From assembly GCA_030533445.1 (NCBI GenBank), contig CM060064.1, positions 27,774,126-27,838,125 on the forward strand: 64,000 nt of DNA, read 5' to 3'. This document shows positions 1 to 13,659 of the stretch, piece by piece (the first letter of the stretch is position 1; each line of letters starts with the position of its first letter). Position numbers and translations under genes: made by a program. The stretch is from Cyprinodon diabolis. Its lineage: Eukaryota; Chordata; Actinopteri; Cyprinodontiformes; Cyprinodontidae. A model generated the notes under the pieces. That model saw nothing but the letters and a program-made list of their open reading frames with translations, did no database searches and was not told the DNA's origin.

Positions 1-1640
1 ATGAGTTTGATATTCATTTAGGTAAGATGCTATTTTTTTACAGTAAATGTAAAAAAAAAAGCTGAGAATATAGATTCCAATTAATGCTTTAATGAATTTC
101 AAATAGGCAGTTTTTTTTTTTTTTACATGGGCTTATAAAGTCTAAGTAACAGCATGTTTTTCAAAAGCTACAGTAAATAGAAATAAGACTAAACTGCTGG
201 ATGCTGTGAATAGATTTCTGTGGTGATTCAGTGTTTTTAAGGGAAGGCCCGTCTCAGCCTTGAAAGGAATAAGTGAGGTATACATATATATTATATATAT
301 ATATTTATTTATTTTTAAAGCCTTGTTTTACAAACCTAAGGATTTGTAAAAACACTGATTAAAAAAATCCTGACTAAGTTTATTATAGTTCATGCAGAGA
401 GGGTTAAAGATTTCAAACACCTGCTCAGAAAAGGGTTTATTTACCATTTTATTACGGTTTTAAAAACTAATTTTAAACCTATTTCTGTTTCTTATTTGAA
501 CATTAATTTACAATCTAGAACTTGTGTCACATTTTATTGGAGTGAATACAAAACTCCCATGGAAATAAATTATCAAAAGCTTTTGCAGCTTATAAAAGTT
601 TCCACATAAAATGTTTTTTTTTCAGCCTTTTAAAAGTTTCTTTAATGGACTCTTTGTAAACTCAATTTCATATTTCTTCCAATATTTATAAATAAAAAAG
701 AAATAAGTTAGAACTTATTTGTCCTTACTTTAATCTAAACAACAGAAATGATCGAGAAATAAGTAAAAAATTATTAAATTAAGTGTATTTACCCTTAATT
801 TTAGTTGGTAAATAAGATGATTTGCCAATGGAATGAGCATTTTTACTCTTAGAATGAGATAATTAGATATATACACTTGAAATGAGACAATGCAATTGTT
901 TTTTTTTCTTATTTTAAATGTAAACTGTCTTGTTTCATTAGCAAACTGTGTTCTCAGTGCATTGAACGGCTGGATGGTGCTTTAAGAGTGTGGATATTAG
1001 CCAGTCATGCAGCATCTTATTAAAGATCCTCTGAGGTGCCTTATAGCTGTGTTTGTATTTATACCTGTAATATAATAACTGCGACCAAAGCTGTTTTTTA
1101 GACTTCTCTTTATAAGGTTATTTTTAGCCTCTGCTTGAGGGGAACCATCCGTCTTGCGGCTTCATGGTAATTGATCAACATGACATACTGTACATCTTTG
1201 GCAATTAATTAAACATACAACAGCAGAACATGCCCTTAAAATAAACTCATACACAGCAGTGAAATATGTTTTTTTTTTTTGCATTTGATGTGGTTTATTG
1301 TTGGCCTTAAAAATAGATAACAGTAAAACACAGGGTAAAAACATCAAACATTAAAAACAAAATAAGAGGCATTCCGTTGTACCTTGAAAATAAGAAAACA
1401 ACAAATAAATAAAATAACACTCTTACCCTTAAAGCAGAGACGTTGTATCTTGTCATGACATCTCTTTTGGTCCAACACTATTGATCCCATGACACATGCA
1501 CTATTCGGTACAAGAGTGCAACAATAGATGCACAAATACTTTAATGTGGTTATGGTAATTGAATTGAAAGAAATTGTCATAATTTCACAATATGTAGACC
1601 TATGCTACACTTAAATACCTAAGCATACATAACATTAAGG
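1..1640. other. AT-rich non-coding stretch
   Basis: I see no gene here. The stretch is AT-rich, with a short TA tract near 281-304 and T-runs near 110-124. Open frames near 1162-1580 on the minus strand have low-complexity, cysteine-rich translations that match no family I know, and I treat them as chance. Confidence 0.6.
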
Positions 1641-1648
1641 TAGCAGTT

Positions 1649-2033
1649 AAGGCTATGGTATCTATTAATTAATAAAATTAATTGTGATTAATCGATTATT
1701 GAAATAATCGTTTACTAATGTAGTAATCGATTAATCGTCAACTGGAATGTAGAGACTGTCAGCATTTAGCTGACAGAGCAACACACTTGGAGCAGTAATT
1801 ATATGAAAATTGTAAAAAAAAAAAAATACATTTTGCATTTAAGATTAAAAAAAAAACTTTTGCCTGTCCATATGCTCTATCCAGAACTCCTTAAGGGGAA
1901 AGGTTTGAGTTTCAACTGGTTTAAATTAATTAAAAGTCTTCTTTAAGGACGTTTTGGCTATCTGATTATTAATCGTAAAAAATAATCAACAGATTAATTG
2001 ATTTGCTAAATAATTGTTAGTAGCAGCCCTAGA
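1649..2033. mobile_element. Short AT-rich teleost repeat (TTAATCGATT type)
   Basis: The stretch carries repeated ATCGATTAATCG-like words and ends at the right with AGCAGCCCTAG. Read inward on the minus strand this begins AGGGCTGCTACTAAC and leads into AATTAATC words, a layout I recognise from a short non-autonomous DNA repeat that is very common in fish. The left end near 1649 is degenerate and I could not fix a target duplication, so that boundary is approximate. There is no coding capacity. Confidence 0.55.
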
Positions 2034-3800
2034 TGTAACCCTGTCATCTCTTCAAAAAATTTTGAAAAAAAAAAGTTTGCATGTAACACATTCACAGACA
2101 AATAGTTCAAAATTATTACATTTTATTCAGTAAAGGTTAATTAAAAGCACATGTTTATATCAAATATCATGTAAAATTGCCCTACAAAAAGTAAAAACTA
2201 ACTAATGAACAAAGGTCATTTTTACAAGGAGTTCAATGCAGATGCATCGAGTCATAGACTTACAGCATTCACTTCTACATAAGCATGTAGCACAAGTGGA
2301 CAGCCACTTGCATTTTTCTATAATATTTGCATTTAAATTTATTAATTCATTAACAGTGATGTTAAAAGTTAAAAGATAAGATAAAAGGTAGCCACTATAT
2401 GACTCTTTTTAAAGCAGTATAGACTTAGCCATAGTACTGTTCAGTTAGCTGTCACCTGGCCTTGCATGCGGCTAGTTCATACAATGCAGTATAAACAGCT
2501 CACAAACACCCTCTGCTAATAATCTGTTGTTACTGTACCTTTGACACCAACAGACCATAGGTGTGTGTGTGACAATGCAATGAGGCGTAGAGCCAGATTT
2601 TTGAAGTAGTTGTGCAACATTCTCGCTCGTCTGATTGTAGTGTATTTAAACTTACATTCCTCTGTCAGTCAGCGACGAAGAAACACACAGAGTTAACAGT
2701 GTTCTGATGCCTTTAGCTGCATGCTCAGGCAGAGCGTTTAACCTGAGGGCCACCATTGCATAGACCTCATTAGACTGGCCCACGGAGCGTACAAAAAGAG
2801 TCTGGCTCTAAAGCCAGGTGTCAGCCGGTCATTAGTCTGTCGTTTGACCCACAGGGCACCTGGAAATATTCTGGAGCTGGATACACCAGCGGCGAGGAAC
2901 ACTGAGACCATCCCCACTTTATTTTCTTGTCACTGGACCGCAGACAGAATCACTAATCACGCTCAGCTGACTTTTGCACAGACGGAAAATTGTGCTTCTG
3001 TCTCGCCTTCGGGCCCATTAATCAAGTGACTATAGAGGGTGTGTTTGGCTGCACATGTCTCAGAAGTGCATCTAGCTGTTTGCCTCCTTTTTTCTTTCTG
3101 TTCATTGATTAGACATCATCAGTTGATGTCTAGTCCTGAACAAAAGACTGCAAACTATTTTTAGATCACTACCAGGTGTAGTTTCCTGCAGCTGGGGCAG
3201 GATTACAGCACCTACAGTGTCTCTGTCTAAGGTTTGTAATATAGATGTGTCACCATGTTAAGACAATAGAACTCTTTGAAAACATCTGCAACTTTAAATG
3301 GGGCTAATCTATTGCTGCATTTCTATTAGACTGAAGTATTTTCAATGCAACTACACATTTAGCATATCAGCAATTTCTATCCCCACTTTGTAAAATCTTG
3401 CACTCATATCCCCCAAATTAAATTCAACTTGGTACCAGTAAGCAAACCATTATGTTCCCATATACCCTTTTATATAAGGTTATTTAGATAGATAAATAGT
3501 AAATTAAATGTTTTTTTCCTGAAGCTTTTATATTCTTTGCCGATGAGTGGAATCCTGACCAGACAAAATGCATAAAACTTAAAGTGAGTAATTGGTTGTT
3601 TTCCTGCAATTTTCTTAATATAATGGCATTACCCGTTTAATATTCTAGCTAATCCTTAGTAAAATGTGGTTGATATTATATAATTTTAAATTCTAACTAA
3701 CTGTTGCACATTATACAAAGGTACATTTTTACACCATTACTCCAAGCTTCAATAAATGAGTCGCTAATTGCTATCATGCAATTTCAGTGCTTTTTGAAAA
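2034..3800. other. Non-coding stretch with a less AT-rich block
   Basis: I see no gene. The block at about 2650-3060 has a more even base composition than its surroundings and no repeat that I recognise. An open frame on the plus strand at 2844-3029 has no recognisable product. The block could be a conserved regulatory sequence, but only comparison with other fish could show that. Confidence 0.4.
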
Positions 3801-3805
3801 TGATC

Positions 3806-4255
3806 AAAGACAAGGCAAGTTTATTTGTATAGCACAATTCAGTACAAATACAATTCAAAGTGCTTTACATGAATTACACTGTAAAATAAAAACATTATAA
3901 AAACTTATGACAACTTATGACAACTCGTTTAACAGGTTAACCTTAACAGTAAAATGCAGATCTAAACAAATGGGTTTTTAACTTGGACTTAGAAGAACTT
4001 TTACCGTCTTCTCTAAGTTTATTCCAGATAATCGGAAAATAAGAAACTGAATGCTTGTTCCTAGAACTAGGTGTATAGAGTTGGCCTTTTTAAGTTTGTC
4101 AACACCTGTCAGCACCATATATAGAAAATGACTTTTTTTATGATTTTAATCTACTTTTATCTGGATTATTTGACTTAACTGGCTCAGTAAAATGACTTTA
4201 GAGAATGTGTTGTGAATTTGCACTATACCAAGAAATTGAATTGAATTGAATTGAA
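3806..4255 (+). repeat. Dispersed teleost repeat, family A, copy 1
   Basis: It begins with GGCAAGTTTATTTGTATAGC, soon followed by CAATTCAAAGTGCTTTACAT. This word pair heads a very common interspersed repeat in fish. Further in is a TTTATTCCAGAT segment that is shared with the copy near 15.24-15.79 kb. It probably derives from a retroposon tail. I see no coding frame or target duplication. A short run of TTGAATTGAA words closes it near 4250. Confidence 0.6.
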
Positions 4256-4294
4256 TTAAATTAGCTATATTTTATGTTTGTTTTCTGTTTTTAC

Positions 4295-4855
4295 ATCCAG
4301 CAAGGAGGTTATGTTTTTAGGATAGTTTGTTTGTGTACACTGTATTTGTCTGTTTGTCTGTGTACAGGATAACTTGAAAAGTTTTGGATGGATTTAAATT
4401 AAATTTGTATCAGTCAGAAATATGTATTGTCCCCTGGGTCAAGGAACAATCCTTTAAATGTATGTAATGATCCACATCATGACCTGGATACAGGATTTTT
4501 TTTTTAAGATTCTCTAATGCAGAGAATGGCAGAACAAGCAGTTTCCCACTAAACCAAAGGGTGGCAGCAGTGACTATTGACAGCTTCAGCATCGGACTCA
4601 AAAATCCCAGGGGGTTTTTACTGACGACAAAAACACAAGAAAAGGGAACATTGTTGGTTCATTAGCAGCACCAAACGAAAACTTATGAATGGAATTTATG
4701 GACATGTTTTTACCAAAGGTGCGCCTCAAAGAACCATTCATTTAATTTGGTAATGATCCAGATCCTGTGCATGGTTTAGCTATGGGTGTAAGTCTAAATT
4801 TGGGGCAGGATTGCGGTTTTGGCGGAGGTCTGCTCTCTCCAAGACCTTTTCTATT
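4295..4855 (+). repeat. Dispersed teleost repeat, family B
   Basis: Landmarks are CCAGCAAGGAGGTTATGTTT at the left, GGATGGATTTAAATT in the middle, and GGCGGAGGTCTGCTCTCTCC at the right. I recognise these as parts of a repeat often seen between genes in fish assemblies. The copy is decayed and has no coding capacity. The open frame on the minus strand at 4410-4601 lies inside the repeat and is taken as chance. The class of the element is not clear from this copy. Confidence 0.5.
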
Positions 4856-4859
4856 TTTT

Positions 4860-5883
4860 TTCTTTTGTTGTAGTTTTGATTCTTTTGAAATATTTGTTGT
4901 ACTAATGTTGTGGAATAAATAATAAAATGAATAGAAAGGAGCTAATAATTAACTGTCACATCTAACTACTGTACTAATGCTAAAGTAGAACCATCATTTC
5001 CCAGTATTGGTTCTGGTTTAAGCTCAGCAACACAAATCCATGTTACACAGACAGGTTGTAAGCCTGTTTTTACCTAAAACAATAAGTGAGAAAGGACTAA
5101 AAGTTGAGCTGATGCAGAGCAGGATACAGGAGGAAGTAGTCTTCATATTGCTGTTACCATAATTTATACATAAACCCCTAAATTACTATGTGTGAAAAGT
5201 GAACCTAGACAGTTTTTGATTTTGTTGTTCATTATCAAAATTGAACATTCAGGTTAAGGTGTTGTGTATGTTCTTTATTTCACAGATGAATTCAACCCTT
5301 TTGTTCCGAAACTGGAGAAGAGTGTTAGCGGAAGCAGTCCATCCAGAGATCGACTTCTCCTCACCATAACGATGCTCTTTCTTGCTGCCCTCTTCATCTC
5401 CTAGCAGCAGGTGTCCCGTCAGCATCACCATGCCTTTTGGAGGGGACTATTCCCTGTCTCCGTGCAGGGGGTAGGGTCAGAGGAAAAACAGAGAGGGCAT
5501 ACAAGAGCAGGAGGGAATAGAGATTTTTTTTTAATATACATTTTTCAATTTTCAACGTGGAGATGAGTTTGTTTGTACCATTGTTTTTGTTTTCTTTTTT
5601 TTTTTCTCAAACTGATTAAGGAAAGACATTCAGGGACTCAGTGACACACACCGAACTGTTGAGTTGTGTTAAACTGAGCCTGTTTTCACGGGCACAGGTG
5701 CCGTTGACTGTGTTTTGTTTCTGTTTGCGTCTGCTTACCTGTGTGTCTGAGCAGACTGCAGGGTGAGCTTGTTGAGTCACGCTCACCCCTCCAAGCATTT
5801 ATACAATGAAGAGAGTCAGGGCTAAAACTTGAACTTTCAAAGAAAAAAACTCCTACCACCCAATAAAAAAATGATAGAGATGC
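4860..5883. other. Non-coding stretch
   Basis: No gene or repeat that I recognise. Short minus-strand open frames at 5249-5431 and 5616-5798 have no recognisable product. Confidence 0.5.
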
Positions 5884-5910
5884 TTTTTTTTTTTTTTTTT
5901 TTTTTTTTTT
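5884..5910. repeat. Poly-T run of 27
   Basis: An uninterrupted run of T. It could be the A-tail of a minus-strand retroposon, but I see no recognisable body next to it. Confidence 0.9.
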
Positions 5911-6346
5911 AATCTGATTGGCTAAAACACTTTCTTAGGACTAGTTGCTACAATTTCTTGCACCAAGACTGAACAGATTAGATTTCAGTAGACTGAACTG
6001 ATATTGCCTTTTCTCCTTCTGGATGCTGGGAGCTTGAACTAGTCAACAAAGGAATAAGTAAATAACCCAGAAAAGAATGTGCTTAATCTGGTTAGGAAAC
6101 TAGAGAGAGTAACTAATTCCTTCTACACACCCAGGAAACATCACTGGGTTCAAGATGCAAGCATTTCATCCACCATGTCCTACTATGGTTTGGTCTCATC
6201 AATCTGTAGAAGGGCAAAGGTGAAAATAGAGAGCATTTAAATGATGACATTTTACTATGTTGTAACTTTTTGTGGAAACAAAAAAAAAATTAAATGTGCC
6301 ATTTTAAGAATTTGCAAGGGTTTGTAGATGTTTTAGGTTTCTGAGT

Positions 6347-6498
<152 letters not shown>

Positions 6499-7520
6499 CT
6501 GTTTTTTCCATTTAAGTACTCAGTTATTCTTCTGACACCTTTGAAGTTAAAGCAAATGAAGACAGCGGAGCAGCCATTCAGCAATACTACCCATCCTCAC
6601 AACAGACTGCTCAGAAGGGAACAGGCAGAGCTGGGGAAGGACAATCCATCACACATCCACAAGCATCTTCTATAAGCTCCGTCCTGGTCCCTGTATACCT
6701 TTGTGTCAGATGCCACATGTTCACAGTTTTATAATGTTCTGAGTTTTTCTGAGTGATAACTATGTTTTGCAGTTAAAATAAGTGTTTAAAATGGTACTAT
6801 TAGCCTGATCATTTATCCACATACCGTTGTGTTAAAAGTATGGCAAATAACAAAAAAAAAAAAAAAACACGTCATGGAAACAAACAAAAATATTTGGTGA
6901 GGTGATACAGCAATTCAAATGCATTATTTAGTTGCTTCAGCATAGCATTTCAGTAGCTTCTAGCACCTTATTTATTGTGTTTTCCCATCCATAGCAACCT
7001 CTCATAGGGAATGGCTCAGTGGAGTAACTGATAACACGGATGGTTGTGATGATTATACTGTTGATTAAAATGATGATGACGATGGACTGCGAGCTGATGG
7101 CTGGCCTCAAGGTCACTTAGCAGCTCACCCACCGGCACATGAGACGTTCAAGTACTTGTGTAAATGTCACAGCAGACATAGAATGGATTTTACAGTTTTG
7201 AAATCTTCAAAAGTTAGCAAGTTTTATCAACTTAAACGTTTATTTTTTTGTGTTTTTTATGGTTTATCATTCCTCTCTTGTTGACTTTTGCCATACAGAT
7301 GTAACCAAATATTAACACTGTATAAAAATGTGCATCTTTTTTTTTATTTGTTTTTCTCACTGTCTGACATACAATTAGAAAAGGTGTTCCTGTTCTACTT
7401 TACTCTTGACAAGTACAATTATTTCTATTTATTATATACCATAATAATTCAAATTAGCTGGTCTTTTTTTTTTTTTTTTTTGAAGCATTTTTATTTCTTC
7501 TTCAAAGCCAGAAACCCAAA
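6499..7520. other. Non-coding stretch
   Basis: No gene recognised. The part at 6530-6720 is less AT-rich and might be an old retroposon fragment, but I cannot name it. Confidence 0.45.
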
Positions 7521-8230
7521 AACATTTCATCAGTATTTGGTAAAATAGCTTTTTAAACTTAATAATCCAGATATAGAGATTTTGTGCATCTTTTTTAAAG
7601 CTTTTTAGCATAATCTGTTCAAATATTGATTAATTCCTCTGGAACAGGTGGAACTTGGTCTGGTTTGTAGACTTGCACAGATTTACAGATCAGCCCCAAA
7701 ATGTTTGATTCCTGCTTCAGAATATTTACTTTGGAGTTTTGGATCATGGCTCCTTCCTTTTTTAGTGACCTTGGTAGCTGATGCAGCCTGTCTTTTCACA
7801 AGGTATGTTTTTGCTCCGGAGTGAATTTACAATTTTTTAAAGGAAAACATGCATCTCTTGGACATAAAATCCATATGCTTTCTGTAACGTATGATGTGGT
7901 CCTTATGCCTGCGTGTAACTGTTTGATCAGATGAGTGTGACACCTTTAGGCAGTTGGAAATCGGAGGTTTAACTTGATGTACTTTATGTTATCTCAGTGG
8001 GTTTTGAGTCTTTTAAAGATTTTTTCACGATGTACAACAAACACTGTGTTTAAAGTGTCATCTCAAATACATCCACAATTTATTTTGCAGATTTAACAAA
8101 TTACAATCTGTTTGATTGTAATTTATTAAATGGATTTATTGTCAGACAGTAAGAAAAAAAAGATTGTCTTTTTATTCAGTGTATGTAAATATTTGGCTTC
8201 AAATGTATATTTTGGTTATCGTGAGGGGAT
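7521..8230. mobile_element. Possible decayed DNA transposon or repeat
   Basis: The stretch ends with TTCAGTGTATGTAAATATTT. A TATGTAAA-type end motif like this is common at termini of Tc1-like elements in fish. The interior has no clear transposase frame. No partner inverted repeat or flanking TA could be fixed. This call rests on resemblance only and is weak. Confidence 0.25.
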
Positions 8231-11200
8231 GATCTGAAGGTAATAATTTGAAATTATTAAAAGTAGGGAGAGCCATATGTAAATGTGGGCTGCTGTATAT
8301 CTTTTTAACTGGTTCCTGAAAAACATTTTGAGATTTTTTTTTTTTTATGTCTGCATGTGATTACTTTTCATTACATATCGTTTCACATTTTATACCTTTG
8401 TTATCTGAGTGAACACACCATTAGAAGTGCTTGTAGATCTCATTTACTACCCTTTCTACTGTGGATTTCCTGATGGTCAATGTTTAAGTTTTGCATATTT
8501 GATGTTAGTTAGGTGTTTAATGATGAAGTCAAAGGAAGCACCAAGATGACTGCTACCACATGTTGTGAGTATCTAACAGGTATTGGACAGTTTTCCTTCT
8601 GAAATTTAGGTTACTTTTTACAACAGTTATTTGGGTATAAAATAATCATTTTGTGCAGGATATTTCCCATTGACCATAATTTTTTTGGTAGATTTTTTTA
8701 GACGCTGTGACGATAAATCTTAAGATAGTTTTCTACATTTTGCTCAAGTACTGTTAGATATTTGATCCTAGTAAAGAGTGGTGTTGGTTAGACCGGGGGT
8801 CATATTCTCTTATAGAGTCAACCATAATCAATGAAAATAATGTGCAATACAAAAGACAGAAAATCATAGTTTGGAACTTTTCTATATATTTAAAAAATGA
8901 TCTGGAAATTTCAAGTATAAATAGAAAATAACTCACAAGCAGTTGTTTAATTACATGAAAAAATAGATTAGGCAATCTTAGGGGATATGAACCTGACAAG
9001 GAGCTAATTGGCCCCAATTTTACTGAGATTATTAGATGAAGAGGTCAACCATCATTAGGGACTTTTTCTGAGAAACCCTTTCTGAAAGGTTGCCCTTTTA
9101 AGAAACTATGAAAAGAGAATGTCATCAAGACAAAAATACATTAACTTTGTCTTTTAAATCCACGTTTTGCGCAAACAGTTTCCAATTTATAGTCGAAACC
9201 TTTTGTTAATTGACTGAATTTTATTGTATTATTTTAATTATATACTTTGCTAGATCTCCAAAGATTTTAAAGGCAATTGCTAATCAAACTAGAGAAATTC
9301 AAACCTAACTAAATATATTGATTGGCCTTGATCAGTATTGAAAGTCATGAAAATAAAAAAAAATCTTTTTTTTCTTTGTTTGCTTTATAAAGTTACACTT
9401 CCTACACTTGATAACCTGAAGTGTTCCTTTGAAATAAATACAATTTAAAAAAAATCTTTAAATTCATAAGTGTCTCAGAGTTACAAATTAGTAAGGCAAT
9501 ACTTTCTGTGTCCCCGATGAATAAATATCAGAATCATAAATGCTTTGCGGAGTAGTTTTTTATACATATGAAGAAATTGTTTAGGCAAAGAGGTGTTTTA
9601 CATAGACAAGCAAACATTCAGTTAATATAAATAATCGAAGGGAGATAAAGATTTAGAACAAACCTGAAAGTTGTTATAAAGTTAATTCAATCTTATATGA
9701 TAAGATACGTATCTCCTTAAATGGTTAAACCAAGAAACATGGTTTATGTAAGGACTGTATGTTTAACTCCACAAGTCCAAATGGCTAAAAGTGACCACTC
9801 AACCAAATTTCCCCATATCCACATTAAAAGCAACAATTTAAAATATTTAGAAGAGCAAAGGGAAGCATAAAAAGCCAGATAACCACCCATGTTTATTTTT
9901 TCCAACATGCACGAGAACAAAATAATGTAGATAATTAATATATATATATAGTAATAATATATATGATAATAAGATCAATTTTAAAGAAGTGAAGATTTCA
10001 GTCTACAGTTAGTAATTGTTTCATTAAAGAGTTCTCATGCATTCATTGTTTTTGTTTGACTGTTGGGTAAATAGCCCCAGTTATTTGGAGCTTCTACAGG
10101 TACTTTTTTATTCTATCCTTAATTTATTGCATAACTGTGCGCTTGTAGTTAAAGGGTTGATTATTTTCTTAAAGGATACTGTATCATCTAAAATCTTGCA
10201 GTTCCTGCTGTCAAACAGTGTGTGAGCAACGAAAGTATATTAATGTAATCTTGTCAGACAGACAAGAGATTGTGCCTATTCTATCAAATAAGAGACTTTA
10301 TCATTGTCATGTGATCAAGCCCAGGTATACATGTGGCTCTCAGTGGGGGGGGGGGGGTATGAAAGGTCAGGGGTCAAAGGGTCGAGGATCAGGTGGAAAG
10401 AGCAAATCACTTTGAGAAGTTGCACTTACAAACTTAATACATGAGAGCAAGAGAATGAATGAGTGAGACGCAGAGCTAATTTCTGTTCATATCTGTGTGA
10501 GGTGTGTGTGTTTGCTTGCTAATGAATGAACATGTAAAAGAGCGTGTGAGTCACTCTGTTTTTATTCCTTCGCTGTAAGTGGGAATGTGACCAACTGTCT
10601 GACAAAAAAGCATTTAGCGTTGGAAACAACATTTTACAATCATGTTTACCTTCGACTGGAATGACTTTAAATGAACTTGAAAAATACAATGTAAAGCTGA
10701 ACAAACCATAACAAAGGTTTTAATGATTATCAAGATAACAAAATAATAAGCTTAAAAATGTTACTTTTAACAAGCTGTGTGTTTGTGTCTTTTTTTCTCT
10801 TACTTCTTAGTCCCACATCTCCTTCCCAACCTATCAGAACTGATCCGAATAGGAAAACCATGAATAAGGTTGAAGCTAATCTTAAGTATCACATTCATTT
10901 TTATGTTGATAATGTTTCCATAAAGAGATTTTTATTTTTTATATCCAATCTATATCCCCTGAACAATAATGACTATCCTTTAAATAGGGAAGATGGAGCA
11001 CATGCACTGGATGATGAAGGTACAAAGTTGCAATCTGTTCATATGCAGCAGATTTAACAAGAAGGTGGAAAGCAAGGGTGTAATTTGTAAAAACAAAACC
11101 TTATTCATTTATAAAACTATCTTGCATTATGATTGCCTTGTTTTCCTTTAACAGCAAAGTAGCGCATTTAATACTTTTACTAATCCAGTGGTCACCAGGG

Positions 11201-13384
11201 AAGGAAGCAAAAAACTTCTTTAAAATACTCAGAGATGATTGGACTCACATTTTTGTTTATATATCAAACATAACTCTGTCTGCTTACTGTCCATGCAAAT
11301 GCCCTCATCCCAGGGGAAGGATGCAACACTTCTACGGGGCAGTTTAAAAGTGTATTTAGTTTTAAAAAGCCACTTTTTTTGTCTTAATAAGCGTATTATC
11401 CTGAGAATTTGTATTGTATATAAAAATGTATTAATGAAAAAACTGCAACATTGAGCCCTCTGAAAAATGCACATACGCAGACATCCCAAAAGAAAACAAT
11501 TACATGTTTTAAACTTTTTCAAGTGCTACATTTGTGAAGCATTACAAATCAACACAACAACCACAACATACTAAAACAAATGGCTTCTATAACAGCAAAG
11601 AGTAAACACTAGCTGCACTCAGCCGTTACATCACTCTGATCCTGGGAATGTTGGATTGGAATGTTTGTTGGAGAAAGAGCTCAGCTAAGGCAGCAGGGAA
11701 CATGAAGGTGTTGGAAGACAGTAGTTTGACTTAAATGTCTTCAAGTTTTATTCAAGCATTTTTGCCACTTTATATGTTTGGTGGAAAGGTCTGCTCCCAG
11801 CTCTAGAACTTAAGCTACTCACTCGGAAAACTGCAATATAATTGAAAACCTCCCACTGTATCTTTGTCCAAATAAAAGTGTGTACAATCCCTTTATTTTC
11901 TCCACAGCGTCAATGTCGTTCCTCAGATCCACCCTGCACTTTAAAATGCTCTCTCAACCTGACGTTTTTTCAAAAGATTTGCATCTGAATTCATTATGTT
12001 TTTATTATAATGATATTTATTTTGCAGTTTACTCAGGCATCCTTTTGATGTAACCTGTAGTAGCAGACAATGACCACAGAGAGTCCCTGTTCAGCCATAG
12101 CTTCAGTGATCAGACCTGCTTAAGCGCTTAACCTCTTTCAGAAAAGGGGCCATTAAACCAACAATGGCTGTTTTATAACTGGAGCTGTTAGATTAAACAG
12201 AGGTTTATTAAGCTCCTATGATATAACAGTTTAGTTTTGCAAATGATGATGAAAAAACAAAGTGTTTGAATTTGTTTAAGCTCCTTTGGAGGTGGATGAT
12301 GTTTTTGTGCAGACCTTTAACTTCCACTCTCACATAGTAAGCAAAGGAAAACAGTGGAATGAATACTCATCCAAGGTCTGCAAATGACTGTATAAACTCA
12401 AGGTCTTTCAATTGCAAGCTTGAAAGCAGCTTTTCTGGCTGCATTCATTTATCACAATGAGTCAGGCAGAGGAGAAACAGCATTGACGTCTTCTGAGTGT
12501 CTTTGTACAGAGGTAACCAATAATATGCATGGTCACACTGGTGAATGGGAAGCTGCTGACTTTAGGATTGTTCTGCAGGGGTTGAAAATACATTAAAAGG
12601 ATGTTTTAAACCTCATGCATAAAATTGAATGTAATAAACTTCGCATTTTAGCAGTGCAAAAATCATAACTTAAGTCTCTTTTTTATGTTACAGAAAATAT
12701 TTGTAGTTTTGTTAAGAATGTGTGCAATTTGAATAATGGACATTGGTGAAAAAACAAAAAGGCCCCGAAAGGAGGCTAAGAACAACATTTTAATGAAGGT
12801 AAACAGAGAAGGGGAAAAGGTTGAGGGTGATGACAGGGGACTCCACAGAAAACAAATGATTGAGAAGATCACAGTAAAGAGGGGAACATGTTAAAATAAC
12901 ACGTTAAAATTCCAACTTTACTGTTAGAAAATGTGCACAAGAAACTTAAAACAAACCAGCTAGGAAAAAAATGCTTATTAATAAAAAAACACAGTTTCAG
13001 ATTACATTTAAACTACAAAAAAGCATTATAATCATAACCACTGATGAAAGAGAAGCTCCATAGCTAAATCTGAAACATTTAGATGATAGACTGACAAACT
13101 TTAATTTTTGAGGATTGTCCTTTTATGATGAATAAACAAAATGAAATAACTGCTGTTGTATTAATTTTTAGATTAGTAATCAGATATTGTGTTATACTGT
13201 AGATATCTCAGGTTCCAATGTATTTCAGTGGTATTTTCATATTACAGATCAAAGAATTGGTTAAGTGGAAAGAAAGTGTGCTTTTCTTTTTTTTTTTTTT
13301 TTTTACAGATAAAAATCAGAGAAATATATTGTGTATATCTGCCTGCCTTTGTTTAAAATTACAGATATAAAAGGTTTTCTTTGA
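8231..13384. other. Long non-coding stretch
   Basis: No gene that I can support. It holds many A/T runs, a short TA tract near 9941-9950, and a G-run followed by purine-rich sequence at 10344-10400. The 99-codon frame at 10758-11057 on the plus strand starts with a hydrophobic, signal-like segment but then becomes nondescript and matches no family known to me. Frames around 11129-11522 overlap on both strands and look like chance. Confidence 0.5.
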
Positions 13385-13635
13385 TCAGTCAACACCCTCT
13401 GTCCCTCATTAAGGGTACTATGGATGGGTCATGGCTTGGCCTCCCAGCATGACAATGACCCGAAACATAGAGCCAGGGCAACTAAAAAGTGGCTCCTTAA
13501 CAAGCATCTTATGGTCCTGATGTGGCCTAGCCAGTCTCTAGACCGGAATCCAATACTAGGTGGAGGGAGCTGAATGTCTTGGTTTGCCTGCAACAGCCCT
13601 GCTGCAGTGTGTGCAAACCCCTCAATCTGGAGACA
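13385..13635 (+). pseudogene. Tc1-like transposase, C-terminal fragment
   Basis: The plus-strand translation around 13440-13560 contains QHDNDPKH followed by [11 protein letters not shown]. These are the two hallmark blocks of the C-terminal catalytic half of Tc1/mariner-family transposases of fish, including the second conserved aspartate region. The copy is old, with changed residues and stop codons downstream. The N-terminal half of the same kind of protein lies just to the right in the opposite orientation. It has no full frame and cannot be active. Family assignment is by motif and is fairly sure; the exact Tc1 subfamily is not. Confidence 0.8.
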
Positions 13636-13659
13636 CATGGGCTCATCCATCCTTTGCTC

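Noticed and set aside
10758..11057. 99-codon plus-strand frame with a hydrophobic, signal-peptide-like start
   Set aside because: The T-rich sequence gives the hydrophobic start; the rest shows no domain, and such lengths occur by chance.
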